Below are positions 51,331 to 59,303 of a DNA stretch of 64,000 nt, one piece after another. The position numbers and the translations under genes were made by a program. Source of the DNA: a virus; IMG/VR virus record IMGVR_UViG_3300033149_003715, positions 62,001 through 126,000 of that record; one strand, given 5' to 3'. Under the pieces are notes generated by a model. It saw only the letters and a program-made list of their open reading frames with translations. It was not told where the DNA came from and did not search any database. The first letter of the stretch is position 1. Every line of letters starts with the position of its first letter.

Positions 51331-51750
51331 TTAATTGTTCAATTCTGTTAATTGTAGTGATTTGTCTACTGGTTCTAGTAATTTAATTCCGTCCACAAAT
51401 ACTGTTCCTTTTGGTACAGCTTTTCTTTTAAAGAACTTTTTATGCTGTTTTTGTTTTTTTTGTAAGGAAAACCACTTCTCCAAAAACTGTGATGGAAAAT
51501 GTAGATTACCAACATGAGGCACAAATACACCTGAATAAGAAGGATTCTTGACTAAACAAGTATAAATATAGTTAATATCAAAACAGAAGTTATATGCATT
51601 TCTAAGACTATTAAAAACCATTAGCTTCGTACCTTTAATTTTAGGGTATACCCATTTTCCAACTTTGTATTGTACAACAAACTCTTTCGGTAAAAGATAA
51701 TAGATTCGTGATTTTAATCTATATGAAACAACTTTGTAATAAATTTTCAT
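51331..51750 (-). CDS. family-1 paralogue
   Basis: 139 aa from ATG 51750 (TTG at 51756 is less likely). KIYYKVVSYRLKSRIYYLLP, VVQYKVGKWVYPKIKGTKLMV, YTCLVKNPSYSGVFVPHVG, KAVPKGTVFVDGIKLLEPV. Very close to 49915-50313, so a recent duplicate. Confidence 0.78.
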   Translation of the reverse strand: MKIYYKVVSYRLKSRIYYLLPKEFVVQYKVGKWVYPKIKGTKLMVFNSLRNAYNFCFDINYIYTCLVKNPSYSGVFVPHVGNLHFPSQFLEKWFSLQKKQKQHKKFFKRKAVPKGTVFVDGIKLLEPVDKSLQLTELNN

Positions 51751-51835
51751 TCTCAAAATTTCCCAAGCGGAATGTTTACTATTAACATATCATTTAAAAA
51801 TACCTTGATACATTACCATTGAAATAAAACAATTA

Positions 51836-52051
51836 TTAAGTAGGGCTCGAATTTGCTTTAATTGTTTCTAAATGATATGTATTATCTTCTGTCCAAATAC
51901 TAACAGACATACCCCAAAGTTTTGATAGGAGTGATGCATACTGTACAGCTTCGTGATAACAAGAAAACTTCCTATTTTCGTCAAACATAGGCATACTTTT
52001 ATCACGATACTTTTTATAGTTTTTTCCGTAAAAATTGTATACTTCGGCCAC
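51836..52051 (-). CDS. unknown 71 aa protein
   Basis: GTG start with AAAGGAG 6 nt upstream. AEVYNFYGKNYKKYRDKSMPM then SCYHEAVQYASLLSKLWGMSVSI. The second half resembles a small alpha/beta module. Function unknown. Confidence 0.62.
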   Translation of the reverse strand: MAEVYNFYGKNYKKYRDKSMPMFDENRKFSCYHEAVQYASLLSKLWGMSVSIWTEDNTYHLETIKANSSPT

Positions 52052-52077
52052 GATAATCTCCTTTATATCACTTATAT

Positions 52078-52263
52078 TTAATTAAGTGTACGCGAGATTT
52101 CTTTTAGTAGTTGTTCTGACCTATCAATTTTTCCATTCGCTTGGTTGATTTTAATAGCTTGACCCTGTTTAACAGCTTGCTTTCTGGTTGGAAAACATTT
52201 ACCAGATTGACCGAATTTCCATCCTAATTTTCCATTAGGAAGTTTGCATCGCATAATAGGCAT
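52078..52263 (-). CDS. small conserved phage protein
   Basis: 61 aa. MPIMRCKLPNGKLGWKFGQSG then KCFPTRKQAVKQGQAIKINQA is a widely seen phage mini-protein pattern, sometimes near structural genes. First gene after the 780 bp non-coding block; its leader contains an AGGTAG/CTACCT hairpin near 52305-52324. Confidence 0.75.
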   Translation of the reverse strand: MPIMRCKLPNGKLGWKFGQSGKCFPTRKQAVKQGQAIKINQANGKIDRSEQLLKEISRTLN

Positions 52264-52467
52264 TTCTCATTCATTTTACAAAATTCGTAGAAATTGAATC
52301 TTGAAGGTAGCCTTTCATCTACCTAAAAATAAATACATTACTATGTTAATTAACTTATAATACACCCTTTAAGATTTTCACGAAGCTTTCAAGGCTTACC
52401 TTATAAGTTTGTCGTCACTAAACTATCCTGTTTACCCACTACTACCTTGGTTCTGATTGGCACCAAA

Positions 52468-52613
52468 ATAGCTCCCAGAATCTTACCATCAATATTCTAT
52501 ACAGCAAAAATGAATAACTTAAGACTAATAGGTATCAAACTACCAATAGAAGCAATGGGCCAAAAACTATCTTTTTTACGTAAGTCTAAAACTGACAAGG
52601 ACTTATATTTTTA
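52468..52613. repeat. conserved non-coding element E1, copy B
   Basis: Partner of 11867-12011. Within a 780 bp gap with no supported gene on the minus strand. The + strand has a 64-codon frame here, but copy A has no matching open frame from an ATG, so coding is unlikely. Stem TAAGTC/GACTTA covaries with TAACT/AGTTA of copy A. Confidence 0.6.
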
Positions 52614-52756
52614 TCAGCTATTATTATGTAAAACTTTGTAAAAAATTCAAAAAAATCCCAGAATTATTGGCCATATTTCTGAGTTCAGCTATATAATAAA
52701 ATAGATACTATTTGTGAAGAATTGAGTTAATTATTTAAAGGCCGTATATTACGAAG

Positions 52757-52948
52757 GGCCAGTAAGTAAAAATACTAAATTTTGGATGTCTTAAGTATAC
52801 CTTTTTCTATTGGTTAGTCTAACTTAAGTTTTTTAGTTTTCCCCGAAAAGTTCGTAAAGGGAAGAAAGTTTAATGACTAAAAAAGATCTCACAATAACCA
52901 ATAACCTTTAGTAGTTTTACGTGTTTGGTTGTACCTCAGTAAAGTACG
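52757..52948. repeat. conserved non-coding element E2, copy B
   Basis: Partner of 44812-45008, lying 143 bp from E1 copy B. Contains GGTTAGTCTAAC and a + strand self-complement TATTGGTTA/TAACCAATA. No sigma70-like promoter as good as at 45.1 kb is visible upstream, so it may be transcribed from the gene at 53397. Gap stretches 52264-52467 and 52949-53043 hold only AT-rich DNA with small hairpins. Confidence 0.6.
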
Positions 52949-53043
52949 GAACCCCAGAAATAAAGATTCAAGAATTGTTATTAATAGTTAAATAGGTTTC
53001 TATATGATTCTATTGTTACTATAGATTCTAATTGTATAATACA

Positions 53044-53397
53044 TTAATTAGACACAATAACAATTAAATTATTTTCTTCTGGATAAATACAACATTTTTT
53101 ATTCAGTGTGATTTTATTTAAAATTTTACATGTACGTGTAAGATTGTTATATGGCTTAGTTGGTAATTTAAGAAATGGAACCTCTATAAGGTTTTTTATG
53201 TACTGTTTACTAAATCTGCGATAACAAGATATTTCAAAATTCCATCCTTCTATATAATTTGCTGTTGTATTGGTAATATATATTAATCTATGGGTACCTG
53301 GTTTTGATCCAGAATAATACTCAAAGCTAACAACATTACCTTTAAATAGAATCATAGTAGATAATATAGTATCAAGATTGGATTGTTTTTGATTCAT
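53044..53397 (-). CDS. unknown 117 aa protein
   Basis: Beta-rich start (FKGNVVSFEYYSGSKPGTHRLIYI) suggests a small barrel; then YCRRF-like basic part and a C-terminal CCIYPEENNLIVIV strand. No SD within normal distance. Function unknown. Confidence 0.66.
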   Translation of the reverse strand: MNQKQSNLDTILSTMILFKGNVVSFEYYSGSKPGTHRLIYITNTTANYIEGWNFEISCYRRFSKQYIKNLIEVPFLKLPTKPYNNLTRTCKILNKITLNKKCCIYPEENNLIVIVSN

Positions 53398-53421
53398 TGT
53401 TATGATTTGTTAGAGTAAACT

Positions 53422-53461
53422 CCAACCCCGAGTGGAATAATTAATATAAACTCGGGGCTGG
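53422..53461. other. GC-rich hairpin between genes
   Basis: CCCCGAGT / ACTCGGGG with flanking CCA/TGG extends to about 10 bp, loop 16 nt, conspicuous in AT-rich DNA. It follows the HTH gene (stop 53477) on the minus strand, but no T-run follows in that direction, so it may stabilise the mRNA end or act as a weak terminator. Confidence 0.5.
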
Positions 53462-53476
53462 ATATGAATTTTTTAT

Positions 53477-53803
53477 TTATTTAGTATTACTGTTTATATC
53501 AATACCATACTTTTTACTTAATTCTTCCAAATTACACGAATCTGGAAGATCTAATGATTCTGCTAATTCTTTTAGGTTTAAAGTAATTTCTTTTGACTTC
53601 TTACGTCTTGGAAGTTTTTTGAGTTCTATTCCTTTCTTTCTGTATGACTTGATTTTTTGTTGTAATGAAGACGGTTTGATTTTTAACAATTCTGCTGCAT
53701 CTTCAACAGTTTCTGATGTTTGTACAGCAAAAATAAATTTAACTAAATCTTGTGGTACTCCATTGTCTAATGCTTGTTTAATCGCGTTTTGTACTTCTGA
53801 CAT
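53477..53803 (-). CDS. HTH (Fis-like) DNA-binding protein
   Basis: 108 aa. TVEDAAELLKIKPSSLQQKIKSY is a Fis/HTH_8-type helix-turn-helix, followed by a basic patch LKKLPRRKKSKE and a second small helical pair. Likely a regulator. GGAGG SD. Confidence 0.75.
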   Translation of the reverse strand: MSEVQNAIKQALDNGVPQDLVKFIFAVQTSETVEDAAELLKIKPSSLQQKIKSYRKKGIELKKLPRRKKSKEITLNLKELAESLDLPDSCNLEELSKKYGIDINSNTK

Positions 53804-53867
53804 AATTCCTCCAATTTCATATTAATTCTTATGATAACCCTACACTAATTAATATTTTACCTCCTTT

Positions 53868-54020
53868 CTAATTGTAAAATTCTTTTAAAAATCGTGTTTG
53901 ATCTTGACGTGTTTTTTGCCTTCTAGGTTTACGTGGTGATTTTGGTATTTTATTTTCTATATTTTTTTTGTTACGTTTGTTGCGGTATTTTTGTTTGTTT
54001 TCGTACTTATTTAAACGCAT
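53868..54020 (-). CDS. 50 aa very basic mini-protein
   Basis: Short ORF, Lys/Arg/Asn/Gln-rich (NKQKYRNKRNKKN ... SPRKPRRQKTRQDQ) ending RFLKEFYN. It fits neatly between neighbours but has no clear SD; low-complexity composition makes it uncertain. Could bind nucleic acid. Confidence 0.45.
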   Translation of the reverse strand: MRLNKYENKQKYRNKRNKKNIENKIPKSPRKPRRQKTRQDQTRFLKEFYN

Positions 54021-54035
54021 TACTATATTTATCTA

Positions 54036-54416
54036 TTAAAATTTAGATGGTGGTAAGACCATTATCTTATCTGTGATAATACAACAGTACATTTTACCAT
54101 CAATGTCTTCTATACCTTCTGCAATAATCTTTGTGAAAAGTACCTGACATATGATTTCATCAGATTCTTTGTATCTTTGTGCTGCTTTTTTGCTTGTCCA
54201 TACGTGAAACCCACATTCATATAATTTATTATCTTCTGCTCGGATTTTATTATAACCTGATTGATTTTTTAGCCATTTCAGAAATGGTTTATTGTCATTA
54301 TACAATGTCGAGAAAGTTTTATCTGTTTTACTTAATTCGACAACTTTATATCCTGTATAATATGTTCCATCTTTTTTGATTTTTGTTTTAGTAGATGTAA
54401 CTTTCGAGAGACACAT
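54036..54416 (-). CDS. family-2 (MCLTKVT) paralogue
   Basis: 126 aa from ATG 54416 with AAGGAG 7 nt upstream (a longer frame to 54506 overlaps the neighbour). Family pattern: MCLSKVTS start, YTGYKVVELSKT, PFLKWLK, GFHVWTSKKAAQRYK, VLFTKIIAEGIEDI, CIITDKIMVLPP. Function unknown. Six copies lie between 54.0 and 57.6 kb. Confidence 0.78.
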   Translation of the reverse strand: MCLSKVTSTKTKIKKDGTYYTGYKVVELSKTDKTFSTLYNDNKPFLKWLKNQSGYNKIRAEDNKLYECGFHVWTSKKAAQRYKESDEIICQVLFTKIIAEGIEDIDGKMYCCIITDKIMVLPPSKF

Positions 54417-54420
54417 TTTT

Positions 54421-54834
54421 TTACTCCTTTTTAAGTACTTTATAGTTTGGAGGTAAAACAAAGATTTTGTCGGTAACAACGCAACGATAATTATAATCAA
54501 TTTCATGTTTATTAAGATTATAGATGTCTTCTATACCTTCCGCAATAATTTTTGTGAAGAGTACATAACATATTATTTCTCCATCTTGTTTGTATTTTTG
54601 TGCTGCTTTTTTGCTTGTCCATACGTGAAATCCATTTTTGTATAATTTGTTATCTTTTGCTTCGATTTCATTATTTGATCGACTCTTTAGCCATTTTAAG
54701 AATGATCTATTAACATTGTATAATGATGAAAAAGTTTTACCTGTTTTGCTTAAAACAACTACTTTGTATCCTATATAACAGGATCCATCTTTTTTAGTTT
54801 TTGTTTTAGTAGATGTAACTCTTGTAAGACACAT
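54421..54834 (-). CDS. family-2 paralogue
   Basis: 137 aa. MCLTRVTSTKTKTKKDGSCY, GYKVVVLSKTGKTF, GFHVWTSKKAAQKYKQDGE, TKIIAEGIEDIYNLNKHEI, CVVTDKIFVLPP. Same SD and leader bases as the copy at 54416, and it is nearest to 57116-57613. Confidence 0.78.
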   Translation of the reverse strand: MCLTRVTSTKTKTKKDGSCYIGYKVVVLSKTGKTFSSLYNVNRSFLKWLKSRSNNEIEAKDNKLYKNGFHVWTSKKAAQKYKQDGEIICYVLFTKIIAEGIEDIYNLNKHEIDYNYRCVVTDKIFVLPPNYKVLKKE

Positions 54835-54865
54835 TTTTTACTCCTTTTTAAGTACTTTATAGTAA

Positions 54866-55252
54866 TTAGTATCCAATTGGTGGCAAAACATACATCTGAT
54901 CGGTAACAACGCAACGATATTCTTTATTACCAATATTTTCTATACCTTCCGCAATAATTTTTGTGAAGAGTACTTGGCATATTACCTCATCAGGATGATC
55001 TTTCCATTCTTCTGCTGCTTTTTTGTTTGTCCATATATGAAATCCAAGTTTATACAATTTACTATCATCTGCTATTATATAACCTGTTGCTTTTTTTGCT
55101 CTATTTAACCATTTCAAGAATGGTCTGTTTTTATTGTAAAATGTCGAAAAAGTTTTACCTGTTTCACTTAATTCTACTACTTTGTATCCTATATAGTACA
55201 ATCCATCTTTTTTTATTTTTTCTTTAGCTGATATAACCTTTGTAAGACACAT
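54866..55252 (-). CDS. family-2 paralogue
   Basis: 128 aa. MCLTKVISAKEKIKKDGLYY, GYKVVELSETGKTF, LGFHIWTNKKAAEEWKD, VLFTKIIAEGIENI, CVVTDQMYVLPP. AGGAG SD. Directly follows the DUF932 gene. Confidence 0.78.
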   Translation of the reverse strand: MCLTKVISAKEKIKKDGLYYIGYKVVELSETGKTFSTFYNKNRPFLKWLNRAKKATGYIIADDSKLYKLGFHIWTNKKAAEEWKDHPDEVICQVLFTKIIAEGIENIGNKEYRCVVTDQMYVLPPIGY

Positions 55253-55263
55253 TTTTATTTCTC

Positions 55264-56238
55264 CTAATTAGCCATTTCTAGTGCAATTGTTAATGCTTTG
55301 CGATTAATTTGAGCATTTTGCCCAAACCATAAACTATTTAAACGACGATCCTGATTTTTTCCAAAATTATAATTTAAATATTCGTTTACTGCGTTATATG
55401 CACCCCAATATGTACCTTTGACATGTGGAATATTAATACCTATACCTGTTTCCATTTTTTGTGTGATTGCATCAATTTTGTTACTTAGTCTTGTAGAAAG
55501 TTTATATTCTGGCTGTTCTGGATCAATACCTAAGACAACTTTAACATATTTTCTTAGATCGCGTTGGTTAATTGACTTGTTTGCCAAATATTTATATTGT
55601 TCTATGGTTGATTCAAAAGTAGCATTGAACGTATTAATAGTTTGTCTTACTTGTTCCAAATTGTATGTAAGTTGTGATGTATGACGAATCCTGATAGATT
55701 CACCGTGTTTTAGTGCCAACGACAAAGTATTCCAGCAAACAGTTCTAATAGGTGTAAGTGTAACCCGAACTGACATTGTGCCGTCGTGTGAATTTGAAAG
55801 CATTAAGTATTTTGCTATATCATCTCCTTTTACTACTTCAGAATTTATACCTTTAAGTTTAGCCATTACCCATACTTTAGTTCCACCACATAATGAACCT
55901 GCTGTTTCTAGTTCGCATGATCCTGAATCCAAAAACGGTTGAAACCATTCAAACGCTTCTATGTTTTGTAGTGGTGTGTATTGTGGGCCGACTATACCCA
56001 ATACATTATCTTTGTCTGTACGTACAACAGCTTTATGCTTGATTTCAGTAACTTGTTGTTGTAGGTAATGGTCAATTTTATCCGCTATAACCAAAGGTTT
56101 TAGTGCAACTGACCAATCCAAGCCGGCTGCAATTATACCACGTTTAACGTCAATTCTTTCATTTTGCGGGATAATATTACCTTGTCTGTGCCAAGGAACT
56201 AACCCGCGAGACATCATTGTTTCAACAAAACTAGACAT
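55264..56238 (-). CDS. DUF932 protein
   Basis: 324 aa. The full DUF932 pattern is present: GLDWSVALKPL, HKAVVRTDKDNVLGIVG, YTPLQNIEAFEWFQPFLDSG, TLTPIRTVCWNTL and GTYWGAYNAVNEYLNY. Widespread in phages and plasmids, function unproven. Embedded in the family-2 array, starting inside the end of the next copy. AAGGAG SD. Confidence 0.9.
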   Translation of the reverse strand: MSSFVETMMSRGLVPWHRQGNIIPQNERIDVKRGIIAAGLDWSVALKPLVIADKIDHYLQQQVTEIKHKAVVRTDKDNVLGIVGPQYTPLQNIEAFEWFQPFLDSGSCELETAGSLCGGTKVWVMAKLKGINSEVVKGDDIAKYLMLSNSHDGTMSVRVTLTPIRTVCWNTLSLALKHGESIRIRHTSQLTYNLEQVRQTINTFNATFESTIEQYKYLANKSINQRDLRKYVKVVLGIDPEQPEYKLSTRLSNKIDAITQKMETGIGINIPHVKGTYWGAYNAVNEYLNYNFGKNQDRRLNSLWFGQNAQINRKALTIALEMAN

Positions 56239-56629
56239 TGCTTTCTCCTTGATTTTCGTTGTGAACTACGTACATTTTTTTGGCAACTACGCATCCTTTG
56301 TCTTCTTGGTATCCTTCTGCTACCACTCTACGGTAATATACTTTTACAACAATATCGTTATCAATATAAGGTTCTAAGTATCTTATTGCATCTTTTTTTT
56401 CTTTAAAAATATGAAATCCTGCTGGATATTGTTTACCATCGTCTGCTGTGATTTTGGTGGTTGGTCTTTTGTAGCACACAATCCATTTGTTAAATGGTTT
56501 TTCTTTTCTAAACCATAAAAACTGAAACTTTTTATAATTACTTGATATAACAACAACTTTATATCCAACACCATATTTTTTTGGAGGAAAGTTTTTCTTT
56601 TCAAGAGATGTAATTTTTGTAAGACACAT
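56231..56629 (-). CDS. family-2 paralogue, subtype b
   Basis: 132 aa. MCLTKITSLEKKNFPPKKYG, GYKVVVISSNYKKFQFLWF, PFNKWIVCYKRPTTKI, YPAGFHIFKEKKDAIRYLE, VVAKKMYVV. Forms a subtype with 56660-57100 in which the N-terminal linker is KNFP rather than KTKTKKDG. Confidence 0.78.
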   Translation of the reverse strand: MCLTKITSLEKKNFPPKKYGVGYKVVVISSNYKKFQFLWFRKEKPFNKWIVCYKRPTTKITADDGKQYPAGFHIFKEKKDAIRYLEPYIDNDIVVKVYYRRVVAEGYQEDKGCVVAKKMYVVHNENQGESNV

Positions 56630-56659
56630 AATAGTTTTTCTGTTTTCTGTTCTCTGGAT

Positions 56660-57100
56660 TTATACGTATAAGAATGGTTTATTAAGATTGATGATTGTTG
56701 TTTTGCGTAATTCTACCCCTTTATTATTTTTATCGTAAACTACGTATATTTTTTTAGCGATTACGCATTTAGCTCCATCTTGAAATCCTCGTGCTACTAT
56801 TCTGCGATATCGCACTTGTACAACAATTTCGTCGAAATGAGGTGTTTTATATTGTTCTGCATCCGATCTTTTTTCAAAAATATGAAATCCGGCTGGATAA
56901 TTCCAACCATTTAATGCCATAATTTTTGTATTCGGTCTTTTATAACATATAATCCACTTATTAAACGGTCTTTCTCCCTCAAACCATAAAAATTGAAATT
57001 TTCCCTTTTTAGTTGATAAGCGAATTACCTTATACCCGATACCATACTGCTTTCGCGGAAAATTTTCTTTTCTGACTAATGTAACTTTTGTAAGACACAC
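56660..57100 (-). CDS. family-2 paralogue, subtype b
   Basis: 146 aa from a GTG codon (MCLTKVTLVRKENFPRKQYG). GYKVIRLSTKKGKFQFLWF, PFNKWIICYKRPNTKI, YPAGFHIFEKRSDAEQY, CVIAKKIYVVYD and a short extra tail. AGGA SD. Confidence 0.76.
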   Translation of the reverse strand: MCLTKVTLVRKENFPRKQYGIGYKVIRLSTKKGKFQFLWFEGERPFNKWIICYKRPNTKIMALNGWNYPAGFHIFEKRSDAEQYKTPHFDEIVVQVRYRRIVARGFQDGAKCVIAKKIYVVYDKNNKGVELRKTTIINLNKPFLYV

Positions 57101-57115
57101 TTTTGTTTTTCCTAT

Positions 57116-57613
57116 TTATTTACTTTTAGATGGAGGTAAAACAAAAATTTTATCGGTAACAACGCAACGATAACCATGTTCAATTTCATGTTTATTAAGA
57201 TTATAGATGTCTTCTACACCCTCTGCAATAATTTTTGTGAAGAGTACTTGACATATTATTTCTCCATATCGTTTGTATCTTTGTGCTGCTTTTTTACTTG
57301 TCCATATGTGAAATCCATTTTTGTATAATTTGCCATCTTTTGCTTTAATTTCATCAACAGTTATATCCATATGTAGTCGATTTAATCCACTCTTTAGCCA
57401 TTTTAAGAATGGTTTATTAAGATTATATAATGATGAAAAAAAAGGTTTATCTGTTTTTATCCTATTTAACCATTTCAAGAATGGTCTGTGTTTGTTAAAA
57501 AATGTCGAAAAAGTTTTACCTGTTTTACTTAATTTTACTACTTTGTATCCTGTATAGTACAATCCGTCTTTTTTAGTTTTTGTTTTAGTAGATGTAACTC
57601 TTGTAAGATTCAT
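57116..57613 (-). CDS. family-2 paralogue with internal duplication
   Basis: 165 aa. Starts MNLTRVTSTKTKTKKDGLYY (MNL instead of MCL). The PFLKWL segment occurs twice (about residues 39-45 and 66-72, separated by KTDKPFFSSLYNLN), showing an in-frame internal duplication. Ends CVVTDKIFVLPP. AAGGAA SD. Confidence 0.78.
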   Translation of the reverse strand: MNLTRVTSTKTKTKKDGLYYTGYKVVKLSKTGKTFSTFFNKHRPFLKWLNRIKTDKPFFSSLYNLNKPFLKWLKSGLNRLHMDITVDEIKAKDGKLYKNGFHIWTSKKAAQRYKRYGEIICQVLFTKIIAEGVEDIYNLNKHEIEHGYRCVVTDKIFVLPPSKSK

Positions 57614-57623
57614 AATGGTTTCC

Positions 57624-58340
57624 TTATTTTTTTGGTTGAGTACCGTGTTTCAATAAAGCAAAATCCCCCATTTCCGGAGAATAAATTGCATGACAATCAT
57701 TATAATCTACAGGAAGCTTTAATTTATGTGCTTCTATAACATTGTTGACAATTTTAACAGATGAAAAATACCTGTAATGGATATCGTTTTGTAATAACCA
57801 TATTAAATGATCATGTGTACCTCCGTATGATAATACCAGTCTAAGATTATTTGGTAATTTGCCTTGTTTATTGATGTAGTTGACTATGTATGGAAATGCT
57901 TTTGTATATCCGTAAAAAATGACATTCTTATGGTTTTTCACAAAGGAAACGAAACCATTAAAGTATGTTTGACTAAAGAAATCGCCGCTTACATGCATAC
58001 GACATATACCACAATCAGAAGGAAAAGAAGACTCGAAAAGAGTTGTGATTTGTTTTGCTGATTTGCATTGTCGTAATTTTTTATAGTTTTGATGTCGTTG
58101 TTTCCTTACGTTTTGGTACATCAGTTCCTGTTGTGTTGCATAACACCTTATTTTAGTGTAACGACCATCTTTAATTTTTACACAATTGTCATTTGTTGTT
58201 ACAACGCATGAACGACATATTTTAGCAAACCTACATGAATAACCAGCCGGCAAAGATAACGAGTAAATTTTCTTTTGTTGTAGTTTTTCGGTTTTTACTA
58301 ATTTTTTATTATTAATACCTTGGCCAAATTTCAACATCAT
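57624..58340 (-). CDS. GP88-like protein
   Basis: 238 aa. YSLSLPAGYSCRFAKICRSC and RCYATQQELM match the Gene product 88 family (mycobacteriophage gp88-like), in which Cys residues probably hold a metal or Fe-S cluster. Further motifs: RMHVSGDFFSQTYF, VLSYGG, ECHAIYS-like DCHAIYSPE. Role unknown. Confidence 0.78.
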   Translation of the reverse strand: MMLKFGQGINNKKLVKTEKLQQKKIYSLSLPAGYSCRFAKICRSCVVTTNDNCVKIKDGRYTKIRCYATQQELMYQNVRKQRHQNYKKLRQCKSAKQITTLFESSFPSDCGICRMHVSGDFFSQTYFNGFVSFVKNHKNVIFYGYTKAFPYIVNYINKQGKLPNNLRLVLSYGGTHDHLIWLLQNDIHYRYFSSVKIVNNVIEAHKLKLPVDYNDCHAIYSPEMGDFALLKHGTQPKK

Positions 58341-58365
58341 ATCATTACTTGTATGTTTCTTGTAA

Positions 58366-58797
58366 TTACTTTAAATTTTTCAATAATTGTGACGCCGAAC
58401 ATAATTTTTCGATTAATTTTACTTTTTTGACAGCAATAGTACCAGCAGGGATTAACGTACCACGCAAACTCCTTCTTTTTTGTTTCTTTAATTTTATATT
58501 ATATTGAAGTGTTGATAAACTTCCAAATAATGGAATTACTTTCATGTAGCCTTTCATGTACGCTATATATACATCCATAAACTGTAAATATTTATTATTC
58601 TTATAATTCTCATAATAAGTTCGAAGAAATTCACATGTATTTCGTAAATTATCAAAAACAAACAACGCTGAATGTTTAAGTTTTGGTTCAATCCATTTTC
58701 CAATTTTGTATTGTATGCCGATGTCAGTAAAATCATTATTGAATATGGTAGAAAGTGATTTCAAATCTTTCGTAACAATTTTGTAACATATTTCCAT
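58366..58797 (-). CDS. family-1 paralogue
   Basis: 143 aa. EICYKIVTKDLKSLSTIFN, GIQYKIGKWIEPKLKHSALF, VFDNLRNTCEFL and PAGTIAVKKVKLIEKL. The central CEV-NP motif is altered (DVYIAYMKGYMKVIP). AGGAAAG SD. Confidence 0.74.
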   Translation of the reverse strand: MEICYKIVTKDLKSLSTIFNNDFTDIGIQYKIGKWIEPKLKHSALFVFDNLRNTCEFLRTYYENYKNNKYLQFMDVYIAYMKGYMKVIPLFGSLSTLQYNIKLKKQKRRSLRGTLIPAGTIAVKKVKLIEKLCSASQLLKNLK

Positions 58798-58811
58798 TTT
58801 TATCTTTCCTG

Positions 58812-59291
58812 TTAGAATGGCCTAAAACACCATAAAGCACAACTATATACACAACAATTTTTTACTTCTTTTTTAACATACCCCGAACAATCTAAGCATT
58901 TTAATTCAACAGCAGATTTTAAACTGCCTTTTTTGACTTTGTTGACCCTATTGTGCAGATTTTGTGGTGTGACTTCTTTTAATTTTTTAAGAGATTCTAA
59001 ATACTCAGAACTTTGAAATTTCTGCGTTTTAGACATTCTTTTTTGAGAATATGATGTAACTTTACGTGCTGGTTGTGTTTTTGTTTGAATATTCCACTCT
59101 CTCATTCTCAAATAAACAATAGATGGTGTAATTTCTGGTAGGTTTTGTAATGTTCTATCTGTACTACAGTTATAAATCTCACTCACTTTTGTACATAAAT
59201 TTCTCAATGTTGAAAATATTTCTTTTTGTTCGGCTTGTTCAACGGCCGTATTTAATGCTTTTTGACTAACCTTTATTTTAGTTTTTGCCAT
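58812..59291 (-). CDS. unknown protein with C-terminal Cys cluster
   Basis: 159 aa. Basic, helical body (KVSQKALNTAVEQAEQKE) and a Cys-rich end LKCLDCSGYVKKEVKNCCVY then SCALWCFRPF, a pattern familiar from phage proteins and likely a zinc site. AAAGGA SD; 13 nt after NAMPT. Confidence 0.72.
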   Translation of the reverse strand: MAKTKIKVSQKALNTAVEQAEQKEIFSTLRNLCTKVSEIYNCSTDRTLQNLPEITPSIVYLRMREWNIQTKTQPARKVTSYSQKRMSKTQKFQSSEYLESLKKLKEVTPQNLHNRVNKVKKGSLKSAVELKCLDCSGYVKKEVKNCCVYSCALWCFRPF

Positions 59292-59303
59292 TAAAATAAT
59301 CCT

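Noticed and set aside
52447-52641. 64-codon plus-strand ORF across E1 copy B
   Set aside because: Copy A at 11.9 kb has no matching ORF from a start codon, all other genes are on the minus strand, and a stem shows compensatory change, favouring non-coding sequence.
53422-53461. GC-rich hairpin as a standard rho-independent terminator
   Set aside because: In the direction of the upstream gene it is not followed by a T-run, so it is kept only as an unspecified hairpin.
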